The translations under genes and the position numbers were made by a program. Shown piece by piece: positions 18,651-27,116 of a stretch of 64,000 nt of DNA. Source of the stretch: Stenotrophomonas sp. 57 (GTDB taxonomy: Bacteria > Pseudomonadota > Gammaproteobacteria > Xanthomonadales > Xanthomonadaceae); assembly GCF_030291075.1 (NCBI RefSeq), contig NZ_CP127407.1:1300001-1364000 (forward strand), in the 5' to 3' direction. A model generated the notes under the pieces. That model was given only the letters and a program-made list of their open reading frames with translations. It searched no databases and had not been told where the DNA came from. Numbering within the stretch: the stretch's first letter is position 1; each line of letters begins with the position of its first letter.

Positions 18651-19535
18651 TTATGGTTTGGATGCTTTTTCGGTGGTGATGGTGCGGAATGAGCTGCGCG
18701 TCGCTTTATACTCATCGGGACTAAGAGCCTCTCTCCTGACCGTATTCAGAACGCCAGAAACAAGCTGCTCGTACACTGCGCGTCTGTTGATTCCAGAGTC
18801 TGGGATATGCACAGCAGCCTCGTAGAACATGCCATCCATCAGGTAGAAGGATACGCGCAGTTGGAGTCGATGTTTCCGCCAAGCACGATTGAACTGGGAT
18901 TCAACGGAGTTGTCATCGTTCTCGGGTATGAGGAAGAACAATACGAATGTATTGTTCTTGGACAGTTCGACAAGTCTTTCGAATGTGTCGAAGTCAGGTG
19001 GGTGTGAGCGGATCACCTCGATCACAATATTTGGCTTTAACCTGGTGGGGTAGAACGTGGCGGTAGCTCTTCCGCAAAGATCTGACTCAATGTAACTGCC
19101 ATCTGGGTAAATTACTCTTGCACTGGGTCCTGTGAACCATCTGTAGTCGCTGCCGGCGATGGCGTTGAATACTGGTTGTAGCTCGTACGTTTTCGATTCG
19201 CCTTTACTTGCAGCTGGACGCCCGGTTTCCTTGTGAATGTAGGCGCTGAACCGGGGAACAAAGGTCACGATCTCAAAAGAATCGCCTGCGTTCTTAAGGA
19301 AGTTCTCCAAATACGCGATGCAGCGATCATGGTTCGTGTCGTGCGGATCGCCTTTCAGTTTTGCTTTCGACGGTTGTCCCAATGCCCTGAAATGCTTTCG
19401 TGTTGGATGGTTGACTGGGACGACGATCTGCGATTCGTTATTGAAAAGGACAGTTGAGCGCATTTCGGCAAGCGACAAAGCATCCCGGATATCGTCCTCT
19501 GTATACCTCTTTTGGTTGCTCCCGGTGACAATCAT
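18651..19535 (-). CDS. Hypothetical protein, possible PD-(D/E)XK/CoiA-like nuclease fold
   Basis: 294 residues. The middle contains an acidic residue in YIESDLCGR followed about 18 residues later by PNIVIEVIRS and a polar helix (DFDTFERLVEL), which is the spacing of the D...ExxxS core in CoiA-like and related restriction-endonuclease folds. The rest has no motif I recognise. The start is an ATG after an AT-rich leader. It is the last of four minus-strand genes of unknown role at 18.6-21 kb. The nuclease idea is inference from a short motif. Confidence 0.55.
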   Translation of the reverse strand: MIVTGSNQKRYTEDDIRDALSLAEMRSTVLFNNESQIVVPVNHPTRKHFRALGQPSKAKLKGDPHDTNHDRCIAYLENFLKNAGDSFEIVTFVPRFSAYIHKETGRPAASKGESKTYELQPVFNAIAGSDYRWFTGPSARVIYPDGSYIESDLCGRATATFYPTRLKPNIVIEVIRSHPPDFDTFERLVELSKNNTFVLFFLIPENDDNSVESQFNRAWRKHRLQLRVSFYLMDGMFYEAAVHIPDSGINRRAVYEQLVSGVLNTVRREALSPDEYKATRSSFRTITTEKASKP

Positions 19536-19592
19536 CTTTCCGTCCTGGGTGTGGTGGAAGGATGATCTCTTGTCGGCCCCCTCTGCGCAACT

Positions 19593-19997
19593 CTATTGGG
19601 ATCTTATTTTCTGAAGCAGCAATGGTTTTGCGCGTGGGGTCCAGGCCAAGGGGAAAGGGGAGAGGCCGATCAGCTTTGCGTCCAGCTCATCTTGTAGAGC
19701 TTTAGGCAGGCGTCTTCCTGCATCTAGTGCCTCTACCACGTTCGCGTGATCATCGCTCCGATCTTCTTCGATCAGACTTTGAACCCACTGCTCGCATGCC
19801 TCGTACTGTGATGCGCGCATAGCCGCGATGCTCAACGCATTCGAGAGTTCCTCAAAGGTTTGGTATTCTCGCGATAGAGAAACACCGATTGCTGTCGACT
19901 CCCGATCGGGGAGCATGCTAAGTAGATACTGAGACCCTGTACGTTCCAATTTGAATCCGCAGGCGCGCAGATAGGATTTTGCCTTTTTTAGGTTCAT
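19593..19997 (-). CDS. Hypothetical protein
   Basis: 134 residues, preceded by GGAACCTCCAATG-type context (ribosome site AGGTTCC is weak). Begins with a basic helix (KKAKSYLRACGFKLERTG) that resembles the start of the protein encoded at 20494-20979, then an acidic helical part (EACEQWVQSLIEEDRSDDHANVVEALDAG). No membrane segment. It may be a small DNA-binding or antitoxin-like protein, but I cannot assign a family. Confidence 0.55.
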   Translation of the reverse strand: MNLKKAKSYLRACGFKLERTGSQYLLSMLPDRESTAIGVSLSREYQTFEELSNALSIAAMRASQYEACEQWVQSLIEEDRSDDHANVVEALDAGRRLPKALQDELDAKLIGLSPFPLAWTPRAKPLLLQKIRSQ

Positions 19998-20255
19998 TGG
20001 AGGTTCCTTTGAGCGCGCAATCTATTGCAAACTAGAGGCTTGTCAATGGATGGCGTCTTGCGTTTGATGCCTGCGGTTGGTTTCCTTCGCTCTCCGGAAA
20101 TTGCATCAATGATGCTGGATTCGTGAGTTTCTGTGCGGCCGGTCTTGGTTCAAACCGTCCCGCTCCTTCTGATTTACCTCAGTTCGCTAACGGTCGCGTC
20201 GGTGGCACTGCTATTTGACACGGCACATGGTGGATATGTGCAGGCGTTGGTGTGC

Positions 20256-20525
20256 TCACCGGTTCGGCGCACGCGCCGACCCAAGGCAATGCGCTACCCA
20301 GTCGATGGAGTTGATGAAAGCCCCCAGAAGCATTGATGTGATCTCTTCTTCCTGCTGAGGCTGTTGTGCATGCGCTTGGAGGATGCGGAAAGCCGCTATC
20401 TGTAATGCTGCGGCAAGCGGTGTCGGTCGAAGAAGTTGGTGGACTGGTCCGCTAACCGCTGAAATAAGGTGCTCAACTCTGGCGCTAGTGCTGTCATCTG
20501 GACAGTCCTCGGTCACGCTTTGCAT
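20256..20525 (-). CDS. Small hypothetical protein overlapping its upstream neighbour
   Basis: About 90 residues from the ATG at 20525 (a GTG nine bases later has better spacing to AAGGA). Largely helical, with LRPTPLAAALQIAAFRILQ and an acidic QQEEEITSMLLGAF segment. The start lies inside the 3' end of the gene ending at 20494, so the two are translationally coupled. Family unknown. Confidence 0.5.
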   Translation of the reverse strand: MQSVTEDCPDDSTSARVEHLISAVSGPVHQLLRPTPLAAALQIAAFRILQAHAQQPQQEEEITSMLLGAFINSIDWVAHCLGSARAPNR

Positions 20526-20979
20526 TCCTTTTTCGCTTTGGCAGAAGAGTCGGGTGCTGCAAGCGAGCATGCTTCAGTGCGTGACGAATTTCAAATCCTG
20601 CGATGGACCCCTCCCTGGCGGCCCATGCTATGGCCTCTTCTTTCCAGTTCTGGGGGAAGCAAAGAGAGCCCGTTTGTCGAAACATTACGCCAGGCAATGT
20701 CTTTCTTCTTCCGTCGATCCAGGCATTGAAGGCTGAGAGGTCGGTTGCGCCCAACGTTAAAGCCCGCTCTACGATGGCTCTTGCTAATACTGCATCAAAT
20801 GCCAAGCCACGGGCCTTCCTATCCCAGTACTGTACGGCTGCGTCAATCGAAGAAAAGTACTTTCTTGGGCAGGTCTCGTTGGTAGGTCCGGTTTCCCAGC
20901 GCTCTCTCTTTCTTTCATTGCATCGAATCAGACGTATTCCATACCGGCCCAGGTGGGCATTTGCTTCTTTGTACCTCAT
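20494..20979 (-). CDS. Hypothetical protein
   Basis: 161 residues. Basic N-terminal helix (MRYKEANAHLGRYGIRLIRC) similar in pattern to the 19593-19997 protein, a central helical region (AFDAVLARAIVERALTLG), a short segment SAFNAWIDGRRKTLPG, and a very basic C-terminus (KRKRNAKRDRGLSR). This suggests nucleic-acid binding. It is the first gene of the minus-strand block and overlaps the following gene by 32 bp. No known family recognised. Confidence 0.55.
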   Translation of the reverse strand: MRYKEANAHLGRYGIRLIRCNERKRERWETGPTNETCPRKYFSSIDAAVQYWDRKARGLAFDAVLARAIVERALTLGATDLSAFNAWIDGRRKTLPGVMFRQTGSLCFPQNWKEEAIAWAAREGSIAGFEIRHALKHARLQHPTLLPKRKRNAKRDRGLSR

Positions 20980-21736
20980 TGCCTGACTCCTTGTGGGGTG
21001 TCTGGCCTATTTAGCTGGAGCGCAGGTTTTGTCAATTGTCTGTGCTGGGAATGCCGCTGCTCACACTTGTGCTGAGTTCATGGATAAGGCCGCTCCTCGG
21101 TATCACGGCCGAAACCCACCAAGGCGCGAGAGGTTCGGGGCGGTGCGGTCGCAATCATTCCGGATATCAAAAGCTGGTGAGCGGTTCTCTTGTCTGGCTC
21201 ATCTGGACATTCCTTTAGCACCTTGCTTGCAGGCGGGTACTTGGAGGAACTCTTGGAAGCGATCGAGGGGGGGAGTCGCTGCTTCCGTCACTTTGCTGCT
21301 CCGGCGGTGGCGGGTGGCCGATGGCCGGCTTGGATCAGTTGATCGACGGCCGCTAGGAAGGGTTCCACCGGCCGGACCAGCGTGGCTCGGGCAAATGCCG
21401 AATGTGCGCTGCGCTGGTGCTGATGGACTTGGTGGTTCGAGCGAAGGTTCGGCCGTTCGTCGAGCAGCCGCCCACGCAACGTTCATCCAATGACTCCAAT
21501 ACGAGGGCCCAGGCGGATCAGCCGATTGGCAAAGGCAGCCACGTTGCGCAGCTCGAAGCGGTGCTTTCCGCCAGCCCTTGGCGCAGCCAGCCGAGGGCTA
21601 CCGATCCTGAGAGGGCGTGGCTGCAACGCCAGCCCTCTGAAGGTCCCGTCGTGCCATGAGTCAAGCGAGCGTGCTGGGAAGCCGCGGTTCCAGCGGTATG
21701 CGGAAACCGCGTTGAGTCAGGCCACCGACTTGGCAC
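20980..21736. other. Gene-poor stretch with decayed coding remnants
   Basis: About 750 bases with no complete gene. Minus-strand frames at 21199-21479 (ending FLAAVDQLIQAGHRPPA, then a GTG opening VTEAATPPLDRFQEFLQ) have some coding character and overlap as if two small genes had been coupled; they carry the block repeated at 18.49 kb. Plus-strand ORFs here look random. Confidence 0.4.
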
Positions 21737-22105
21737 TCATTTGATCAGAAAATCGCTCGCTGACTTGCCCTTTTCAACCAACGCCGCCAGCCATCTCGGT
21801 TGCCGGCCTCGCCCCGACCAAGTCTCATTTGGGTTGGCCGGGTTTCGGTACTTGGGCGCTACTTTGCTGCCGCCCGACCTCGCCGGCTTCCGGCCTGATG
21901 GCTTCTTGGTCCTTCCTGAAGCTGGACTTGAAAGATCTCCGTAGAGCTCCTCAATCGTGTAACCGTGGTCTTTGACGTACTTGTTGATCTTTGCCCGCAT
22001 GGCCGCAGCCTTGGGGCGTGTCATTACTTTGGCCTGCTGCTTTTCCGCTTGGGCAATCAGTGATTTGAGTTCTTTGGCCGAGAGGCCGTTGACGTTTATG
22101 ACCAC
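21737..22105 (-). CDS. H-NS family nucleoid-associated protein
   Basis: 122 residues. The N-terminal helical oligomerisation part (LSAKELKSLIAQAEKQQAKV) is followed by a basic linker (GRTKKPSGRKPARSGGS) and the H-NS C-terminal DNA-binding domain with the diagnostic TWSGRGRQPRWL motif and a final hydrophobic helix (LVEKGKSASDFLI). H-NS-like proteins bind AT-rich DNA and silence transferred genes; copies on mobile islands often act on the island itself. It is a single-gene unit in the AT-richer part of the window, between decayed DNA and a membrane protein gene. Confidence 0.88.
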   Translation of the reverse strand: MVINVNGLSAKELKSLIAQAEKQQAKVMTRPKAAAMRAKINKYVKDHGYTIEELYGDLSSPASGRTKKPSGRKPARSGGSKVAPKYRNPANPNETWSGRGRQPRWLAALVEKGKSASDFLIK

Positions 22106-22292
22106 GGGGCGATCCTTGATTAGACTGGCCTAGCGTAGTTGTAAAGGCGGATGGAAGCGAATTGTTGGGCATGGTGCCCGTCGCAGAATCCAACTGGGTC
22201 GTGGAGTCGGGGGCTGTGAGATTGGGCGCAGGGAGGGGTCCGGATATCCAATCGCGCCCTAGCGCCGGATCTGCCACAGGAGCGACAGGGCG

Positions 22293-23081
22293 TCAGTGGA
22301 CAGCGTTGGGCGGTCCAAGTGGTGCCCGTAGCTCGATCCCTTCAGTCTTGATGGTCCGCAGTGCCTTTTGATCGCTGTCATACCAAGCGACTACCTCGCT
22401 GCTGGTGATGATGATCTCCCCCCTCCCAAGCAAGTGCTCCCCTCTCCAGATCTCGGTCAGCTTGGAGGGGCTGCCTGTCCTGAGCTGGTCAGAAACCCTT
22501 GCCGCTTTCGCTGAGCCAAATCGCTCGCCAGCGATGCCAGGAATGGTGGAGGCAATGGAAAGGAGAGCAGCTGCGCAGACGCCCGTGACCGCCACTCCGA
22601 TGAGCGTAGAAAGCACAACGATGGGCTGTCGCACCCAATAGGATCGTCGCATCAGCCAATCCCTCAGCCTTGTATCAGGCTTTGCTGGCGCCCAGGTGAT
22701 GACAAAGAAGCCAGTGGCGAGGAGGAGAAGGGTGACAACCTTTGGCCAAGGCACATCCTTGAAAAGCTCGGAGCCTTCCGAGGCCACGACGTAGACCCCA
22801 TGTATGACCTTGGCATCGACTGGCTGAGGGAAGGAGGTTGGCTCAAGCCCAAGCTGGGTCAGGTAGGTGGTCTGGGATACATCCCCCGCAAAATGGAGGA
22901 GAAATCCAAGAATTGTGGCGATCGCGAGCAGGCTGCCGGCTGTAGCCGCAATAGCGCTGCCCACCCCCGAACCGGTGCGTGGCTTGCTATCTGTCCCTGT
23001 TTCGTTCGTCCTGGCCGCAGTGTAGGCCTGACCTTGTTGCCGGAGGTTGCCTTCTGCAACTTGGCGCCGCTTCTTTCTCAC
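22293..23081 (-). CDS. Hypothetical membrane protein, three TM
   Basis: 262 residues. A basic, hydrophilic N-terminus precedes TM1 (about 42-65, AIAATAGSLLAIATILGFLL). TM2 lies at about 114-132 and TM3 at about 152-176, and a C-terminal soluble beta-rich domain follows (GRGEIIITSSEVVAWYDSD). No known motif. It is divergent from the gene at 23292. Membrane topology is clear, function is not. Confidence 0.6.
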   Translation of the reverse strand: MRKKRRQVAEGNLRQQGQAYTAARTNETGTDSKPRTGSGVGSAIAATAGSLLAIATILGFLLHFAGDVSQTTYLTQLGLEPTSFPQPVDAKVIHGVYVVASEGSELFKDVPWPKVVTLLLLATGFFVITWAPAKPDTRLRDWLMRRSYWVRQPIVVLSTLIGVAVTGVCAAALLSIASTIPGIAGERFGSAKAARVSDQLRTGSPSKLTEIWRGEHLLGRGEIIITSSEVVAWYDSDQKALRTIKTEGIELRAPLGPPNAVH

Positions 23082-23291
23082 TGTGGGACCTTAAGCGAAT
23101 AGGGGATTTTTGACGGATTTCCAATGCGTAGCCTAACGTAGTAGGCAAAGGGGCACATTGGGACTTTGCAGTCTTGCTGCCGAAACGCCGCGTGCCTAAT
23201 ATGATGGCGCGATGGTCGGTGGTACGTGGCCTTCGCAAATGCAGGGGCCGGACTGGGCTCGGCTCATATCTGGATGACAACAGGGGGATGC

Positions 23292-23768
23292 ATGAGCGAC
23301 ATGGAAGAGCGATTTGCAGAGATTGAACGGCGTTTGGCCTTGCTCGAGGCAAGACATGCCGTGCCAGCAGCTGGGGCCACTGATAATTCCTCCGGAATGC
23401 GTCAGGCAGAAGAGTCCGTGGTGTCGATTGCGGTCTCGAACAAGCGATACGACCACGGTGACTACGAGGACCACATCTGGTTTGATTGCGTTTACACGCT
23501 TTCCGAAGAATCCAAGCCCACCCGTGCAGTCAAGGGAGCCATTGAGTTCATGGACTTGTTCGGTGAAGTGAAGTTCCGGCTGAATGTGACCGTGAACTCT
23601 CCCATGAATCCGGGGCGGCCTCTTGCCAACCCTGGCATTGGATTCACCTTCAATCAGTTCATGCCCGAGCACCAGTGGATGCTGACCACCGATCTTCATG
23701 ACATGCAGATCAAATTCGTCGCCTCGAATATGATCTACAGCGACGGTACATCCCAAGTCTTGGCTTGA
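23292..23768 (+). CDS. Hypothetical protein with N-terminal coiled coil and beta-sandwich-like domain
   Basis: 158 residues from the ATG at 23292 (GGGGG just upstream; the longer frame before it lacks a site). Residues 1-22 are a heptad-like coil (MEERFAEIERRLALLEARH). From about residue 40 comes a strand-rich domain with an AIEFMDLFGEVKFRL core and a GIGFTFNQF turn. This layout resembles small proteins with an immunoglobulin-like strand domain of the DUF5067/FxLYD type, but I cannot confirm a family. No signal peptide. Confidence 0.55.
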   Translation: MSDMEERFAEIERRLALLEARHAVPAAGATDNSSGMRQAEESVVSIAVSNKRYDHGDYEDHIWFDCVYTLSEESKPTRAVKGAIEFMDLFGEVKFRLNVTVNSPMNPGRPLANPGIGFTFNQFMPEHQWMLTTDLHDMQIKFVASNMIYSDGTSQVLA

Positions 23769-24013
23769 CGTTGTTTGCCCGTAATCAAGTCCGATGCCTT
23801 TAGTTGTTTGGCAGGGTCGCAGGGGGCGATTGGCTTCGCCTCGCTGCACTTCCAGTGATGGCGGCCTGGTTGCAAATGCCCTGTTGGTATCTACAAAGGG
23901 AAAAAGCAGTGACGGGACTTGTCGTCGTCATGGGCGTTGATGGAAACTGAGGTCATGATTGACCGGTGAGCGCTTGACCGGTGTCATCGATCATCTAGCG
24001 TCCCGCAGGGAGA

Positions 24014-24727
24014 GTGAATTTGGACGTGAACAAGGTTGCATGGGATCTCACGGACAAGGCGCACAATGGCGGTTGGCTGCTCCGCTTGTTTGGACTTGTC
24101 CTGGTAGCGGATGTGATCTTCACGCTATTGCTGGGCAGTGGCGTTTGGGAGGGGAGGTCAGCCTCGGGCGATCAACCGTTCGTGTACTTGGCGGTGATCC
24201 TCGTCTACGGTGCAGTGGTGCAGGTCCTTGGTCCTGGCACTTGGATCGTCGCGATGGAGCTGCTGAATTGGATCACAGGTCTCATACAGTCTTGGCTGCA
24301 CGTGTCTCCCAGGCCGCGCCAACCCAGCCGACAGCGCCATGTGACCCGCGTCGACGCAGAACGCTGGCTGGCTCAGGAGCCCGACGCAGCCCGTCGGGAG
24401 CCGGTGGAGCGCCAAATCGCTGAGCGGCGGAGAGCTCTCAAGCGCTGGCAGTCTGTTGTCCAGGCAGGGTGGGTCGGGGTCGTACTGGTGATCGCCGACG
24501 GGTACTTGCCCACTTCGACCCTCAGCCAGCTCACAATTTGGAATGCATGGACCCCCTGGGTGCTGGGTGCGCTGTCCGGGCTGCCCTGTCTGATTCAACT
24601 GTGGGTTGGGCCCCCTGGGCACGACATGATCGAACTGCCTTCGCTTGCGGCAGAGCTCCGTTCGCAGCAATCCAAAACCGCGTTAGCGTCTGCACGGGCA
24701 TCAAACCGAAGGAGCATGGGAGTCTAG
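24014..24727 (+). CDS. Hypothetical membrane protein, four TM
   Basis: 237 residues from a GTG with AGGGAGA directly upstream. TM segments at about 21-41 (LLRLFGLVLVADVIFTLLLG), 57-80, 149-165 and 180-200. A charged cytoplasmic stretch (RQRHVTRVDAERWLAQ to RRRALKRWQ) lies in the middle. No motif recognised. It is convergent with the integrase gene, whose end lies about 50 bp away. Confidence 0.55.
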   Translation: MNLDVNKVAWDLTDKAHNGGWLLRLFGLVLVADVIFTLLLGSGVWEGRSASGDQPFVYLAVILVYGAVVQVLGPGTWIVAMELLNWITGLIQSWLHVSPRPRQPSRQRHVTRVDAERWLAQEPDAARREPVERQIAERRRALKRWQSVVQAGWVGVVLVIADGYLPTSTLSQLTIWNAWTPWVLGALSGLPCLIQLWVGPPGHDMIELPSLAAELRSQQSKTALASARASNRRSMGV

Positions 24728-24778
24728 CTCCGGCTGGTGGGAATCCGGCCGCTTTGGCTTTCATGACAATCTCTCGAC

Positions 24779-26176
24779 TCAGGGATAGAACTTCTCAGGG
24801 TCGCTCAGCTGCTTTGCAAATTGCCCCCTCTTGTAGATCGGCAGCTCCACCGGTGGTGCGTAGCGGGCCAAAAGGTCGATCTGTTTCCTTCGCGCGAGCT
24901 CGGGCTTCTTGTGGAAGTAAGCCTCATGCAGCACCGGGACCTTCTTACTGATGCTGTGGCCGGTAAGCAAAGCAATGTCTTCGTCGGGCACGCCCTTGTG
25001 GTGAAGCTCTGTAGCGATGGTGTGCCGGAACGCGTGCAGCCCGATTCCCTTTCCGAAGCCTAGGCCCTTCAGGTAGGTGCTGAACTGGTTGAGCGCCGCT
25101 TGGCTGTAGCGCTGGTTGGATTCGCCTGTCTTGCGGTTCACGCCGGCGGTCAGGTGGGGGAACAACCGGGGATGACCGCATGCCCGGATATCGGCCACGA
25201 AATCGAGGAAGCCCGCATTGAGCACTGGGGTGGGGACGGGAAGGGTACGAATGGCTGCCTTCCCTTTCAGGCGCTGACGGCTTCGGTTGCGGGTCTTGTG
25301 CGCCAGGTCGGGATCGACGGTCTTCTGGATCCGGATGCACCAGACGCCGGCCTCTTGCACCACGTCTGCCAGTTTGAGCTGGGCGATCTCGTTGATGCGC
25401 GCCCCCGTGCAGAGCCCGAGGATGGGGAGCCACCAGCGGTGGGGGTATTTACAGGCCCATGGAACATAGGTCTGCGGGTCGAAAATGCGCTTGAGCTCTG
25501 CATCGTCAAACAGACGCTCGGGCCTATTCGGATCCACGACCAGGTCTTTCTTGATCTCGTCGAAGGCGACCATCGGAGAGGCACCGATGGCCTTCGATTT
25601 CTCAAGCTTCTTGAAGAAGGTCGACAGGAAGCGCCTGTGCTTCTCAAGCGTGGCCGGGGCTGGTGGGGACACGTTGAGTTGCTTTCCGCGCGCGACCGCT
25701 TGGTCGTAGGTGAACCTGCGGTACTCAGGATCGGAGAGCAGGCGGTCTGGGGCCCAGCGAATGAGGTCCCACAACTTGTAGATGTGAGCGTGGTCGATGC
25801 GGGTGACAGGGATGTCCCCGCACGTCATTAGAAGCAGCCGAAGGGTGCGAGAGGTTGCTTCGACTGTCTCTCTGGCCAGGCAGCTGTAGTCGCCGCGATT
25901 GCGGATGTAGTCGTCAATCTCTACGGAGAGTGTTCGCCCAGGTGTGCCCACGGGCAGCGGTTCGGGATACCGGGTGCCATTCTTGGTCGAGCGTGTGCGG
26001 CGGGTGCGCTCATAGGCGGCGTTGAGAATCTCCTGGGCCTGGATCGCGGCCTCTCGGCCGGTGACCACCAGCTTTCCTATCCGAAACCTGCCGACGCGGA
26101 TGTCAAACATCTCCAGCGAGCCGTTGGGATCGTCCAGGTAGGATTGGAGGGGGCTCGGGGGCTGAGTCAACGGCAT
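24779..26176 (-). CDS. Tyrosine recombinase / integrase of the mobile island
   Basis: 465 residues from the ATG at 26176, which has GGAAG upstream; an in-frame TTG at 26233 would add 19 residues. A core-binding helical domain (residues about 80-205) is followed by the catalytic domain. All catalytic residues are present: Arg260 in CTGARINEIAQL, His381-x-x-Arg384 in HAFRHT, His407 in LTGHS, and nucleophile Tyr420 in HEAYFHK. It should catalyse site-specific integration and excision of the element. A mobilisation module lies 2.5 kb away. No tRNA gene or attachment duplication was found beside it. Confidence 0.92.
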   Translation of the reverse strand: MPLTQPPSPLQSYLDDPNGSLEMFDIRVGRFRIGKLVVTGREAAIQAQEILNAAYERTRRTRSTKNGTRYPEPLPVGTPGRTLSVEIDDYIRNRGDYSCLARETVEATSRTLRLLLMTCGDIPVTRIDHAHIYKLWDLIRWAPDRLLSDPEYRRFTYDQAVARGKQLNVSPPAPATLEKHRRFLSTFFKKLEKSKAIGASPMVAFDEIKKDLVVDPNRPERLFDDAELKRIFDPQTYVPWACKYPHRWWLPILGLCTGARINEIAQLKLADVVQEAGVWCIRIQKTVDPDLAHKTRNRSRQRLKGKAAIRTLPVPTPVLNAGFLDFVADIRACGHPRLFPHLTAGVNRKTGESNQRYSQAALNQFSTYLKGLGFGKGIGLHAFRHTIATELHHKGVPDEDIALLTGHSISKKVPVLHEAYFHKKPELARRKQIDLLARYAPPVELPIYKRGQFAKQLSDPEKFYP

Positions 26177-26506
26177 TGGGGGCTTCCATCGTTTCGATGG
26201 AAGTACAGATAAACCAGCCTCAGCAATCGTCAATGGAAATGGGTCGGCTGCGTACCGACCGTAGGCATCTATTGTGAGTGCCCATTACTGCTTCTTCAGG
26301 AAAAGAAAATTACGCAGGAAGTTGCGTGCTTCAGTTCTTGAAAATCAATGGTTTGCGTGGAGATAAGTAGTGTTGAATCGCAGTCATTACTGTACTGTTT
26401 AATTTCTATAAGCTAACAGCTCCCTCTGAGAGGTTAGTTTAGTTCTGTACGGCTGTTAAACGGTGCGGCCAACTGATGGCTGAGAAATTACCTTGGAAGT
26501 GGAGCT
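26177..26506. other. AT-rich leader between integrase and DUF6624 remnant
   Basis: About 330 bases, clearly AT-richer than the flanks, especially 26280-26460. It must hold the integrase promoter and could contain recombination sites or an excisionase binding region. I see a short inverted repeat GTCGGCTGCGTACCGAC near 26250 but no gene and no duplicated core. Confidence 0.4.
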
Positions 26507-26938
26507 GTGGCGCGACGACTCTGTCCATTGTTAGTGATTGCGATCCTCTTCGTGCCGCTGGGAGCCAGCGGTGGGACGCCCACTGAGCCCGAGCTGCGCG
26601 GTGAGCTCCCTCGGATGAGGGATGCCGGTCAGGCGGTGCGGGAACTCCCACTGACCGCCGAGGGCGAGGAGAGGGTGCTCAGGGCCGTCGATGCGGTGCA
26701 CGCCCCTCGGCTGAAGTCCACTGTTGCGGCCCGTGGCTGGCCGACCGTGGCGCAAGTGGGCCAGGACGGGGCGGACGCGGCCTGGCTGGCGGCCCAGTAT
26801 GCCGGCAAGAATTCGCCCTTCCAGCGCTCTGTCGCGGAAGCCATGCAACCCTTGGTGGCCAGAGGGCAGGTCAGAACATGAAATCACGCCTATCTTTGGG
26901 GCCGCATCGAAACGGATTGCGTTGCGATCGAGGTCTAG
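26507..26938 (+). pseudogene. Secreted DUF6624-like protein with a premature TGA
   Basis: A GTG start opens a signal peptide (LLVIAILFVPLGASG) and a 124-codon frame ending at TGA 26879-26881. The segment ARGWPTVAQVGQDGADAAWLAAQYA followed by FQRSVAEAMQPLVARGQV is the DUF6624 pattern. In that family the chain continues with a tyrosine-rich segment, and the same frame after the TGA reads NHAYLWGRIETD before a TAG at 26936-26938. This suggests that a sense codon became TGA and the tail has since been lost. The 124-residue product may still be made. Function of the family is unknown. Confidence 0.65.
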
Positions 26939-27116
26939 GCTGCTGGCATTTTCGAGTGGGTCTACGTCGCTACCTTGGTCCAGTGCTTCGGACGCGTCCA
27001 CCGAACGAGATTTGCGGGTCCGCATGAGCTCTTGAAGGTGCGGATCGCAGGCCGAGCCTTGCGCAGGCAGCATAATCTGCGTCTACAATGCGCTGAATAC
27101 GGATGGGGGGCTATCC

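Noticed and set aside
24728..26506. tRNA-type attachment site next to the integrase
   Set aside because: No tRNA gene or duplicated core was found on either side.
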